12,155 bases of DNA. Origin: Chitinophaga pinensis. GTDB lineage: Bacteria > Bacteroidota > Bacteroidia > UKL13-3. Below are positions 1-7,686 of this stretch, piece by piece. Below the pieces are notes generated by a model that was not told the origin of the DNA, ran no database searches, and saw nothing but the letters and a program-made list of their open reading frames with translations. The stretch lies in the NCBI GenBank assembly GCA_945876985.1, contig CAMCQX010000019.1:1-12155 (forward strand). Reading direction: 5' to 3'. The first letter of the stretch is position 1. The number at the start of each line of letters is the position of its first letter. Position numbers and translations under genes: made by a program.

Positions 1-2987
1 AATGCATTTATTTGCAATGAGACAGCAGTAAATGTAACTGATAAAGTAGCTTTAAATCCATCACCAAACTTTGGGTCATTGTCATACATAAGCAACGAAC
101 CATTTACTTTTACTGCCGATAAATTAGCGTGAACTTCAATGCTGTCTATAAAAATTCCTTTATATTGAGGTATAAATTTTTTAGTAGAACTATTACGCTC
201 AAGCGCAAAAGCAACACCAATAGTGGTCATTCCACCTATTTCATCAGTCAAATTTGCAATAATGTCCATTACTAAAGCACCCCTGATTAGTTCTTTTAAA
301 TTTGGATCGGTTGAAGGAACGGTTGAAAGCGATTTATAATGAATATTTTTTATAGTTACTGGAAAATTGGCTAGAAGTTTTTGAGGACTTGCAAAACTCC
401 AAGTTCCAATATTAAATTTTAAAGAATCAACATTTGGAACTGCATAATTTTTATAAGTTAAACTTACGTTTTCAAATGCCATTTCCATTTTAACTCCTTT
501 AATTCCTAATGCTCGTGTAGGTGGTGAGTTTATGATATTGATAACTGGTGCTGCTAAATTTGGATTATCCCATTTAAAAACACCATTTAATAGAATAGAT
601 AATGTTAAAATATTAGGAACTTTACTTGCAGTTATATTTGAAGTTGGATTCAATGTCATACTCCCTCTCATTATATCATTACTTATAGGTTGAATTGGTA
701 CAATTACCATTTGAAAACTATTGGCATTAATGGCTAAAGCAAACGTGGCTGTATATAACAAAGCATTATTTGCAGTAGAATTACTCAATGGTAAAACCAG
801 TTTACCAATTACTTTTCCATTTACTAAAGAGTTACTGACAATTGAAATTTCAACTGTATCAATACTTGCACTTAAATTAGCCACTTTTCCAGTTTGTAAA
901 GTCAATAAATTATAAGCTTTTATGTTGGTAGTTAAACCCATGTCATCTATAATAATATTAGAAGCTGTAATGGTTGGCGCATTGGAACTGGGGTCTGATT
1001 TCCAATCATCGGGCATTAACATGGAAAAGTTTTTGATGTAAATTCCTTGCCAAGTAACTCCATCTGTTGAATCAGGATAATTAGCAGGAAATACCATATT
1101 GGAAGGATTCCTAATATCTGAAAAATCAAAATTTATTACTAATGCTTGTTGTAATTTTAAGCCATTACATCCCACCAATTCACATGCTGGCATTGTTCCT
1201 GTTAATAATATATCGTGCATGTTAGTAGCATTTGCTGTTAAAGTAGCCATTACCGAATCAGGCGAAGTTGGAATAGGAAGAAACCAATCTCTGGTAAATT
1301 TAACTTCTAAGCCAATACTTATATCAGTTAATCCTTTGTTTTGCCACTGAATATAACAACCAGTAATAGCTGTTCCTTTTTTAAAGCAAAATTTCATTTT
1401 AGGATTTGATGAAACATTTGGAAGAATAATATCTTCTACTAACTCTAACCTGCCATTCGTAAAGTCAATTTTTGATGGATGAATTTTAAAGTATTTACCC
1501 GCAAATCCTAATTGATAAACTGTTCCAGATTTGGCAAATTCTGCCATTGCCAAAAAATTTATTTTCGATTCATTGGGTTTAAATATAAATTCAGTTATTA
1601 CTAACTTATCGGCTCCTCCATAAAACTGCACACCAAATGGCATTTTAAGTGAACTACCAGGAATAGCAGGCGTTGGAATGGTATCGTAAGGTATAGGTGG
1701 CTGACCTAAAGTTATATTATTGTTAATATAATTTACTACTCCTTTTACCTTTCTGTTACTCCAATTCATTAGCCCATCGGCTTTGTTTGTAACCCAAGGT
1801 CCAGCCAACCAACTTTGCCCCCAAGCCAATGGATATGCACTGGCAGCGGTATCGGTTATTAAACTTTGTGTACTTATTATAGCTCCCGTTTTTAGTAATT
1901 TAGTAGAATCAACTCTTACATTTTTAAACTCCACAGCTATATACGTTTTTAGCCAACCTATTCTAACTCGCCCTTCTCCAGTTAATGAGCCGTCTGATTC
2001 TGGAGTTAATTGTGAAATCAAAACTTGAAATTCACCATTTAAACCTGCTCTTATTGTATCACCTATTGCAGCAGTTCCATTGGTAAAAACAGGAGTACTA
2101 TCTACCGAATTATTATTAGATGGTGGTGAAGGAATTGGCATTGCCATTCTTTTTGCCTGTGATTGATTTTTTATTTCAAATCCTTTTGGTTCTGCTATTC
2201 CATATCCTTCCACCATATTTCTTTCTTGGTCGTCTAAAGCGGTAATGGTCCAAACATATTTTTTACCTACTTCAGGCATTGCAAAATCAATTGGCCAAGT
2301 GGTTTGTGTTATTCCCCTATAATTTTTATCTATTATGGGTTGATTGGTTCTCAACGCTGCTATTTTATTTTGTCCTTCTAAAACTTCCCAAATTTGTAAT
2401 TTATAAGTTACTATAAAATTTGGGGTTGGTGTTACAGGTGTCCACCTAAAAATCAAACCTCTGATGTTATTTTCAGATATTGATTCATCATCGCGAGGCG
2501 CAATTAAAACTGGTGCTTGGTAAGCAACTATACTAAACATTTTACATTGTGGTTGAAGACCATTTAAAGCAACTCCAGTAGTTGGATCCATCAAATTTGT
2601 ACATAATCTATAATTGTCATCCGGAATTCTTCCAGTTTGAATAATAGAAGTTTGCGAAGCACCATAAAATTTAAGCGCTGAAGTTGGATAAATATCCTCT
2701 GCATTGAATTGCTGAATGCCTGGCATAATGGTTAAAACAGGCATTTTTGAAAGATCAGTTTCACTAACCAATGCGCCACTGCCATTATAAAGTTGTGTTT
2801 TTATTTTACAATATATTGGCGAACCACTGGTGTTGTTAACCACTAATCTCGCAGTTTCATTCCTTGCTTGCCAATCTGATAAATATGGCGAAGGTTTTGG
2901 AGCCATTAACAACTGAAATGATTGAGAAAAAACATTGTTTGAAAACAAAGTAATTGCAAACAAAAAAGTAGAAATAATTTTTTTCAT
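1..2987 (-). CDS. Giant secreted surface protein, TANFOR-like N-terminus (3' end outside window)
   Basis: An uninterrupted reading frame of 995 codons runs off the left edge, so the C-terminus is missing. I translated it from the ATG at 2987-2985, which lies 4 nt after the upstream gene's stop. Residues 1-21 form a signal peptide (MKKIISTFLFAITLFSNNVFS, then Q), so the protein is exported. Residues about 22-155 resemble the TANFOR-type N-terminal domain of Bacteroidota surface proteins: a PYLSDW motif near 34-39, IPDDNYRLC at 121-129, and paired cysteines C129 and C148. Residues about 158-272 look like a fibronectin-III-type domain, with PVLIAPRDDES, FRWTPVTP at 180-187, and YVWTITALDD near 244-253. 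The rest is beta-rich, with motifs such as GEGRVRIGWLKTY and GLTTNIKAYNLLTLQTGK, and has no enzyme signature I recognise. A type IX secretion sorting domain may lie in the missing part. The secreted, surface-located role is inferred; the molecular function is unknown. Confidence 0.85.
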   Translation of the reverse strand, partial: MKKIISTFLFAITLFSNNVFSQSFQLLMAPKPSPYLSDWQARNETARLVVNNTSGSPIYCKIKTQLYNGSGALVSETDLSKMPVLTIMPGIQQFNAEDIYPTSALKFYGASQTSIIQTGRIPDDNYRLCTNLMDPTTGVALNGLQPQCKMFSIVAYQAPVLIAPRDDESISENNIRGLIFRWTPVTPTPNFIVTYKLQIWEVLEGQNKIAALRTNQPIIDKNYRGITQTTWPIDFAMPEVGKKYVWTITALDDQERNMVEGYGIAEPKGFEIKNQSQAKRMAMPIPSPPSNNNSVDSTPVFTNGTAAIGDTIRAGLNGEFQVLISQLTPESDGSLTGEGRVRIGWLKTYIAVEFKNVRVDSTKLLKTGAIISTQSLITDTAASAYPLAWGQSWLAGPWVTNKADGLMNWSNRKVKGVVNYINNNITLGQPPIPYDTIPTPAIPGSSLKMPFGVQFYGGADKLVITEFIFKPNESKINFLAMAEFAKSGTVYQLGFAGKYFKIHPSKIDFTNGRLELVEDIILPNVSSNPKMKFCFKKGTAITGCYIQWQNKGLTDISIGLEVKFTRDWFLPIPTSPDSVMATLTANATNMHDILLTGTMPACELVGCNGLKLQQALVINFDFSDIRNPSNMVFPANYPDSTDGVTWQGIYIKNFSMLMPDDWKSDPSSNAPTITASNIIIDDMGLTTNIKAYNLLTLQTGKVANLSASIDTVEISIVSNSLVNGKVIGKLVLPLSNSTANNALLYTATFALAINANSFQMVIVPIQPISNDIMRGSMTLNPTSNITASKVPNILTLSILLNGVFKWDNPNLAAPVINIINSPPTRALGIKGVKMEMAFENVSLTYKNYAVPNVDSLKFNIGTWSFASPQKLLANFPVTIKNIHYKSLSTVPSTDPNLKELIRGALVMDIIANLTDEIGGMTTIGVAFALERNSSTKKFIPQYKGIFIDSIEVHANLSAVKVNGSLLMYDNDPKFGDGFKATLSVTFTAVSLQINA

Positions 2988-2991
2988 ATTT

Positions 2992-4680
2992 TTAGAATTT
3001 ATAAGTAATTGATGTGCGCAAAAGATTTTCACGGTATGAAATCCCAGGTTTTTCAGCACCGTATTTAAATAAGTTGATAGAGCCATTTATTGAAAAATCT
3101 ATTTTCTTTTTCACGGTATATTTTAGTCCTAATAATGTCATAACTTGTGTACCACCAGCAAAAGAATTTACTTGATTGTCGCTATAAGTAATTCCTAGGC
3201 TAGTATTGAGTTTTTTGCTAAAAAACTTGTAACCTGTAGTAAGATTTAGTGCAGTTGTAGTTAATAAACCTAAAGAAGTATTATTATCAAAATAACTTAA
3301 AACTGTGCTTATATTGAATGGATTTTTTACCTTAGAAATCATGTAAGATATTACTGCATTTCTAGCATCATTATTACTCAAAGCGCCACTTATTGTATTA
3401 AAATCTGTAAAAGTATTTTGTGAATACATTAAGTTAAAAACATGCATATTTTTATCAGTTGTGTAAACATAATTTGGACTAATACTCCACGATAAAGTAA
3501 CCATATCTATTCTAAATGTATCGTTTCGCAATGAGTTTCTAAAGCTAAAATTATTGAATGAAGTGGCTAAAGAAAACTGTTCATTAAACTGAAAATTAAT
3601 ATTCAAAAAACCAATGGTTTGATTAGTGGTTGCAGCCCTTACTCCTGATAAATTATTGTAACGAGTTCCTATAGAGCTTGAAAGCTGTATTTTATTTTTT
3701 AATAAATTAAAGCTTGGGTCGATTGTTATTTCCAATCTATCAGTTTGCATAAATGGAAAACCCATTGGCACAAAACCATCACCAATATATTTTCCACCTA
3801 ATTTTAAAGTAAATATTTTTCCTTCTTTGGTAATATTGAAAACAGAAGCATAATCAAACCTACTTGACTCTTGCACTTTGAAAATATTTGACGGCAAATC
3901 TATTGATGGAATGGAAACTGATTTACTGGTAAGATCGCGTGTAAACGCAGATCCTGCAATTTCACCATTGATGGTATATTGTTTACCTATTTTGATTTTA
4001 TAATCAATTGAACTTAAAATTCCTTTTTGAGCCATCGTATTAATTGGTTTGACTTTTAATGAATTGGTATCGTCTTCTATTATTGACGATATTAAATAAA
4101 AATGGGAGGCATCTTCTTTTCCAAATCCAATTTTTGCAGAATAGATATTTCTTGCATAAATACCTTGTATATTTTTAGTAGTATCTTGTTTAATTGCCAA
4201 CTGTGAAGTACCGGCAAATACTGAAAATCTAAATTTTCCTGGAGAAAGATTTATTCCAGCTCCAAATACAGGCAAATCGCCAACACTTAATTCAGAATAT
4301 TGAGGCACTTGTGTTCCTAAAAGTAATTGCGCCCATTTATATTTAGGTGCAATTCCAATTCTATTGATAGGGTTTTTAATGTAATCAATTAAATTTCCTT
4401 CAGGTAAATGTGGTAGTATTACACTATATTGACCATCTGAAAGCATCATTGAAATTGGCATAGAAAACTTGCCATAAGAAACAGTTGTATTAACTACAAA
4501 CCTTCCCATTACACCTGGTCTACGCGAATCAACCGCACCAGGAGTATCAGAATTCAAAGAATAGAAGTCTCCATAAATTCCTGCATTGCCACCAATTTTC
4601 CATTTAGATTTTTGTTCTTGACCAATTAAATGACAAGTCCAAAACATAAAACAATAAAAAAAAATTACGTGTCGTATCAT
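2992..4680 (-). CDS. Outer-membrane beta-barrel protein, partner of the giant surface protein
   Basis: This 562-residue protein has an N-terminal signal peptide (about residues 1-20, ending WTCHLIG before QEQ). C16 is not in a good lipobox, so signal peptidase I cleavage is more likely than lipidation. The body alternates polar and hydrophobic residues in many short strands separated by Asn/Ser/Thr-rich turns. The chain ends in aromatic Phe (RTSITYKF), the usual C-terminal signal of barrels inserted by the BAM complex. Conserved-looking blocks are RRPGVMGRF at 53-61, NRIGIAPKYKW at 106-116 and GAGINLSPGKFRF at 140-152. These match, from memory, an uncharacterised Bacteroidota outer-membrane family. 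It is the first gene of a two-gene operon, stopping 4 nt before the giant protein's start codon, so a role in displaying or anchoring that partner is plausible but inferred. No transport function can be assigned. Confidence 0.8.
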   Translation of the reverse strand: MIRHVIFFYCFMFWTCHLIGQEQKSKWKIGGNAGIYGDFYSLNSDTPGAVDSRRPGVMGRFVVNTTVSYGKFSMPISMMLSDGQYSVILPHLPEGNLIDYIKNPINRIGIAPKYKWAQLLLGTQVPQYSELSVGDLPVFGAGINLSPGKFRFSVFAGTSQLAIKQDTTKNIQGIYARNIYSAKIGFGKEDASHFYLISSIIEDDTNSLKVKPINTMAQKGILSSIDYKIKIGKQYTINGEIAGSAFTRDLTSKSVSIPSIDLPSNIFKVQESSRFDYASVFNITKEGKIFTLKLGGKYIGDGFVPMGFPFMQTDRLEITIDPSFNLLKNKIQLSSSIGTRYNNLSGVRAATTNQTIGFLNINFQFNEQFSLATSFNNFSFRNSLRNDTFRIDMVTLSWSISPNYVYTTDKNMHVFNLMYSQNTFTDFNTISGALSNNDARNAVISYMISKVKNPFNISTVLSYFDNNTSLGLLTTTALNLTTGYKFFSKKLNTSLGITYSDNQVNSFAGGTQVMTLLGLKYTVKKKIDFSINGSINLFKYGAEKPGISYRENLLRTSITYKF

Positions 4681-4726
4681 AGAATTTTATGAATTAATAT
4701 CTTGATAAAAAAATAATTAGCTTATT

Positions 4727-4757
4727 CAAATCAAATCATTTTTTACGGAATAACAAA
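4727..4757 (-). promoter_or_regulatory. Candidate Bacteroidota promoter for the surface operon
   Basis: Read on the minus strand, TTTG (4757-4754) is followed after exactly 19 nt by TTGATTTG (4734-4727), one mismatch from the -7 consensus TAnnTTTG. Transcription would begin near 4720, giving a leader of about 40 nt before the ATG at 4680. The spacing is right but the AT-rich context makes chance matches easy. Confidence 0.4.
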
Positions 4758-4796
4758 TAAAAACTATCTGCGAGTATCTAGTGGGATTATGTAAAT

Positions 4797-4821
4797 TAAA
4801 AAAGCATCAATTTTTTATGCT
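4797..4821 (-). terminator. Weak intrinsic terminator after the GNAT gene
   Basis: On the minus strand AGCAT (4821-4817) pairs with ATGCT (4807-4803) around a 9-nt loop and runs straight into six T residues (4803-4798). The left arm uses the last two bases of the GNAT stop codon TAG. The stem is only 5 bp, so termination may be partial, but the position at the end of the kdn run fits. Confidence 0.45.
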
Positions 4822-5938
4822 ATAATTCCAATCTATATGTTCTGTGTACTTTGGTAGTTTTAGCTCCTAATTTTTCAAATAATCCATGCATTTTTGGATT
4901 GAAATCACCAATCCAACCTAACTCAGAAGTATTGATTTTAGGATATACAGATAAGGCTTCATATAAACTAATTATCATTCCAGATTCAATACCTTTTTCC
5001 TGGTATTCAGGAATTACCCCAAACACTTCTCCCCTAATTCTATTCACTTTTCCAAAGTTTTTATAATATAAAAATTTTAACATGGATAACCAATTCATTT
5101 TACCATTTAGCTCTTTAAAAATTTGGTTTACGTCTATCACACTCACATAAAAACCAATTGGTTTCCCTTTTGCATAAGCAAACCAAATGGCTTTTTCTAA
5201 AATTATTGGCTTCAATTCTAGCATTTCTGCCATGATGCGTTCTTTGGTCATTTGCACAAAATCTTCGCGATGCGCCCATGCTTTATTATAAATTTCAACA
5301 AAGTCAAGACCAAATCGTTCTAATTCGTTCATTTTAAAATGCTCAAAACTATAATCAGGATTTTGCATTACTCGTGCCGAAAGTTTTTTAAATCTTTCCA
5401 TGTCAAAATTAGCATAAGTAATTTCACTGGTAGTTTGCTCGGTATGCTGCTTAAAACTAAAATCTAAAAAGTGTTTTTCATAATATTCCCAATTGAAATT
5501 TTCTTTGTAAGACGGATTTTTATATCCAGCAACCATTAAGCCCCAAAAAGCATTTTTTTCACCAAAATTAATTGGACCATTTACTACATTCATCCCCTCA
5601 GACTTCAACCAATTTGTGGCAGTATTAAATAACAATTTTGAGGCATTTAAATCATTAATACATTCATAAAAACCAAGTCCGCCAATGTGTTCTTTATCTT
5701 TAAATTGAGTCGTATCATAAAATGCCGCAATCCTTCCAATGGCTTGTCCTTGATCGTTATTTAAAATCCACTGCTTGGCTTTACCTGTTTTAAAATGTAT
5801 GTTTTCATTGGCATCAAAAACCTTTTTTATGTCTTTATCCAACGGACAAATCCAATCCTTATTTCCTTTATAAATGATGCGATGAACATTGATAAATTCT
5901 TTGAATAATGCTGGAGTATTAACTTCTTGTATTTTCAT
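4820..5938 (-). CDS. YghO-like GNAT-family N-acyltransferase
   Basis: The 372-residue protein resembles the YghO-like group of double-domain GNAT proteins. Near the N-terminus is the characteristic block KGNKDWICPLDKDIKKVFD (24-42), then IGRIAAFYD (67-75), GLGFYE (87-92) and GPINFGEKNAFWGLMVAGY (121-139). The C-terminal half carries a motif-A-like acetyl-CoA site, GEVFGVIPEYQEKGIESG (303-320), and closes with ELGWIGDFNPKM (339-350) and a final LGAKTTKVHRTYRL (357-370). The family is expected to transfer an acyl group from acyl-CoA to an amine; the substrate is not known. The ATG at 5938 lies 9 nt after the toxin stop, so the gene is probably the last member of the kdnA-kdnB-antitoxin-toxin run. 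A hairpin follows its stop. The family assignment is firm from the motifs; the substrate and any link to Kdo8N are inference. Confidence 0.8.
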   Translation of the reverse strand: MKIQEVNTPALFKEFINVHRIIYKGNKDWICPLDKDIKKVFDANENIHFKTGKAKQWILNNDQGQAIGRIAAFYDTTQFKDKEHIGGLGFYECINDLNASKLLFNTATNWLKSEGMNVVNGPINFGEKNAFWGLMVAGYKNPSYKENFNWEYYEKHFLDFSFKQHTEQTTSEITYANFDMERFKKLSARVMQNPDYSFEHFKMNELERFGLDFVEIYNKAWAHREDFVQMTKERIMAEMLELKPIILEKAIWFAYAKGKPIGFYVSVIDVNQIFKELNGKMNWLSMLKFLYYKNFGKVNRIRGEVFGVIPEYQEKGIESGMIISLYEALSVYPKINTSELGWIGDFNPKMHGLFEKLGAKTTKVHRTYRLEL

Positions 5939-5947
5939 TTATGATAG

Positions 5948-6238
5948 TTATTCTTTTAAGTTTTTACCATGAATAACTCTAATTATTTTTAAAGAATTTT
6001 GTTCGATTTTATAGATTAATACATATGTATTTTCGAAAACTACACACCTAAAACCAGCTAGTCTAAATATTCTGTTCCTACATAATTGATACTTTTTATT
6101 ATAAATAGCCAATGAATTAATAAAATGCATGAGCCTTTCCAAATACCTGTGAGCCGTTTCGGGATAACCTGCTTCAGCTATATATTCTAAAATATTATTT
6201 AAATCGTTTTGAGCCTTTTTTGAGACAATTATATTCAT
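5948..6238 (-). CDS. RelE/ParE-family toxin of a type II toxin-antitoxin module
   Basis: This 96-residue protein has the layout of the RelE/ParE superfamily. A first strand MNIIVSKKAQNDL leads into two helices (about 9-45: ILEYIAEAG, then RYLERLMHFINSLA). A strand core follows with the conserved GFR (62-64) and a closing IIRVIHGK (85-92) containing H90. It would act in the cytoplasm either as an mRNA interferase or as a gyrase poison; the sequence alone does not decide which. Its ATG overlaps the antitoxin's TGA by 4 nt (ATGA), the usual sign of translational coupling. It stops 9 nt before the GNAT gene. Length is normal and the frame is intact, so I see no sign of decay. Confidence 0.82.
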   Translation of the reverse strand: MNIIVSKKAQNDLNNILEYIAEAGYPETAHRYLERLMHFINSLAIYNKKYQLCRNRIFRLAGFRCVVFENTYVLIYKIEQNSLKIIRVIHGKNLKE

Positions 6239-6465
6239 TCCGAAAACTTTTTCTTCAAATTTTCAAAAACATTTTTAACTGGTAAATAATCATCAGCTTC
6301 AGCTTCATTTACAATATTAAAATAATCATTTTCATTTAAAACATTTCCAGCTATTGCAAAATTATCTTCCAATGCTACATTTTTAACACCAGCTATTTTA
6401 CTAATTTCATTCAATAAAAGTGTCATGTCATAATCATCATTAGGAGTTACAATTAAATGTTTCAT
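6235..6465 (-). CDS. Antitoxin of the RelE/ParE module
   Basis: This is a 76-residue acidic protein starting MKHLIVTPNDDYDM. I prefer the ATG at 6465 over an in-frame ATG at 6504, because the longer form would overlap the end of kdnB and add a charged, unrelated-looking stretch. The shorter start leaves a 13-nt A-rich gap after the kdnB stop. The N-terminal half has a strand plus helix (DMTLLLNEISKIAG). The C-terminal tail (VKNVFENLKKKFSE) is a typical toxin-binding helix. I see no ribbon-helix-helix or helix-turn-helix DNA-binding domain, so autoregulation is not evident. Identity as an antitoxin rests mainly on its size, acidity and 4-nt overlap with the RelE/ParE toxin. No promoter of the TTTG/TAnnTTTG type was found just upstream, so it probably depends on transcription from kdnA. 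Confidence 0.72.
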   Translation of the reverse strand: MKHLIVTPNDDYDMTLLLNEISKIAGVKNVALEDNFAIAGNVLNENDYFNIVNEAEADDYLPVKNVFENLKKKFSE

Positions 6466-6478
6466 ATTTTTATTTTTT

Positions 6479-7558
6479 TTATAGTCTTCTAAACAAAGCT
6501 TCAATCGTTTCTATGCTTACTTTTTCTTTCCAATCAGTTCCAATAGCATGGTTCCACATGTGTGGTAAATTATATGCTACATGAGCCATTGCAGTTATTT
6601 CTGCATCACTCCAGTTTTTACTTAAGCCTTGTGGCAGTGTAATATTGTGTTTTGCAAGCATGGTATTGAATTCAGCTACACCTTCAGGATAATAATCGGC
6701 TAAATGTTGGAATGCTAAACAATTTGCATAGCAATGTTTTTCGCCATATATTTTACTTAAACCATAACTCATTGCATGACAAACACCCACTTCGCTGTAT
6801 GTTAAACTAAGGCCACCCATTAATGATGCTACCATTAATTTATCATCATTTTCTGGACTTTGTCCAGCAGTTTCACTTAAATAAATATCCTTGCAAAGCT
6901 TTAAACTTTGTTCGCCATAAGCCATGCTGTATGCATTGTTTAAAATTCCATCACGACTTTCAATGCAATGAATAAAAGTATCCATTCCGGTGTAAAACCA
7001 TTTATCTACTGGAACAGTAGCAGTAAGCTCAGAGTCCAATATTACTTGATCAAAGATGGTCCATTCACATTTTAAACCTAATTTTTTTTCTGGACCGGTT
7101 AGTACAGCTGTCATAGAACATTCAGCGCCTGTTCCCGAAATTGTTGGTACACCAACATGGTAAACGCCTGGTTTTTTTATTAAGTTTAAGCCTTGGTAAT
7201 TTTGCGATGGTCCTTCATTGCAAAGCATTAATGCAAGTGCCTTAGCAATATCCATAATACTACCGCCACCAATTCCAATTACGCCACTTGGCAATCCTTT
7301 GCCTGCTAAAATTTCATCACGCAATTGATCAATTTGTTCCGTAGTTGGTTCATGAGGATCCACGTCAATAAAGTAAACCGTATCTTCAGGTTGATTTTGT
7401 AATTGATTTTCTAAATCTTTTCCTTTAAAGAAATGATCAACTATGTAAACAAAATATTTGTTGTTTTCGCTGCGCTTTGGCGCAATAATTTCAGCCAATT
7501 GACCAAAGCTACCACGTCCAAAAACTGTTTTTTCTATGCTTTTAAAATTTTTATGCAT
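6479..7558 (-). CDS. kdnB: Kdo 8-oxidase, iron-containing alcohol dehydrogenase family (KdnB)
   Basis: The enzyme oxidises the C8 hydroxyl of 3-deoxy-D-manno-octulosonate (Kdo) to an aldehyde using NAD(P)+, the first of two steps to 8-amino-Kdo (Kdo8N). The 359-residue sequence aligns by eye along its whole length with Shewanella oneidensis KdnB as I remember it. Examples are the FGRGSF start (13-18), YQGLNLIKKP (121-130), GVPTISGTGAE (136-146), WFYTGMD (187-193) and the terminal EALFRRL. The cofactor loop is GIGGGSIMD (95-103). The metal ligands expected for the family are present: D193, H197, H261 and H275. It follows kdnA after a 128-nt gap occupied by a repeat element and is followed 13 nt later by the antitoxin gene. 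A generic alcohol dehydrogenase is the alternative, but the adjacent KdnA makes KdnB very likely. Confidence 0.92.
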   Translation of the reverse strand: MHKNFKSIEKTVFGRGSFGQLAEIIAPKRSENNKYFVYIVDHFFKGKDLENQLQNQPEDTVYFIDVDPHEPTTEQIDQLRDEILAGKGLPSGVIGIGGGSIMDIAKALALMLCNEGPSQNYQGLNLIKKPGVYHVGVPTISGTGAECSMTAVLTGPEKKLGLKCEWTIFDQVILDSELTATVPVDKWFYTGMDTFIHCIESRDGILNNAYSMAYGEQSLKLCKDIYLSETAGQSPENDDKLMVASLMGGLSLTYSEVGVCHAMSYGLSKIYGEKHCYANCLAFQHLADYYPEGVAEFNTMLAKHNITLPQGLSKNWSDAEITAMAHVAYNLPHMWNHAIGTDWKEKVSIETIEALFRRL

Positions 7559-7566
7559 TGTATTTG

Positions 7567-7683
7567 TTAGCCACTGATTTCACAGATGGCACTGATTTTC
7601 TCTTTATTAAAAAATAATTTTTAACTTAAATCACAATAATTAAAACTTCAAGTTTCAGTAAAATAATTGTAATCTGTGGCTAA
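7567..7683. repeat. Small intergenic element with inverted-repeat ends between kdnA and kdnB
   Basis: The 128-nt kdnA-kdnB gap is nearly filled by a 117-bp unit bounded by perfect 8-bp inverted ends, TTAGCCAC (7567-7574) and GTGGCTAA (7676-7683). Inside the left end, CACAGAT (7581-7587) also matches the complement of ATCTGTG (7672-7678). The left end carries a direct repeat of CACTGATTT (7572-7580 and 7590-7598). The interior is AT-rich and non-coding. The pattern recalls the dispersed 'GCCACAGATTACAC'-type intergenic repeats I remember from Bacteroidota genomes; that recollection could not be checked. No other copy was seen in the window. It would be transcribed as part of the kdn mRNA. Confidence 0.6.
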
Positions 7684-7686
7684 TTA

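Noticed and set aside
721..2028. Several short plus-strand reading frames (for example 721-915, 1099-1350, 1783-2028)
   Set aside because: They lie opposite the continuous 995-codon minus-strand gene, have no recognisable protein features and no promoter, so they are shadows.
6466..6504. A 13-residue longer antitoxin start overlapping kdnB
   Set aside because: The added residues are charged and unlike antitoxin N-termini, and the internal MKHLIV start gives a clean 13-nt gap after kdnB with an A-rich leader.
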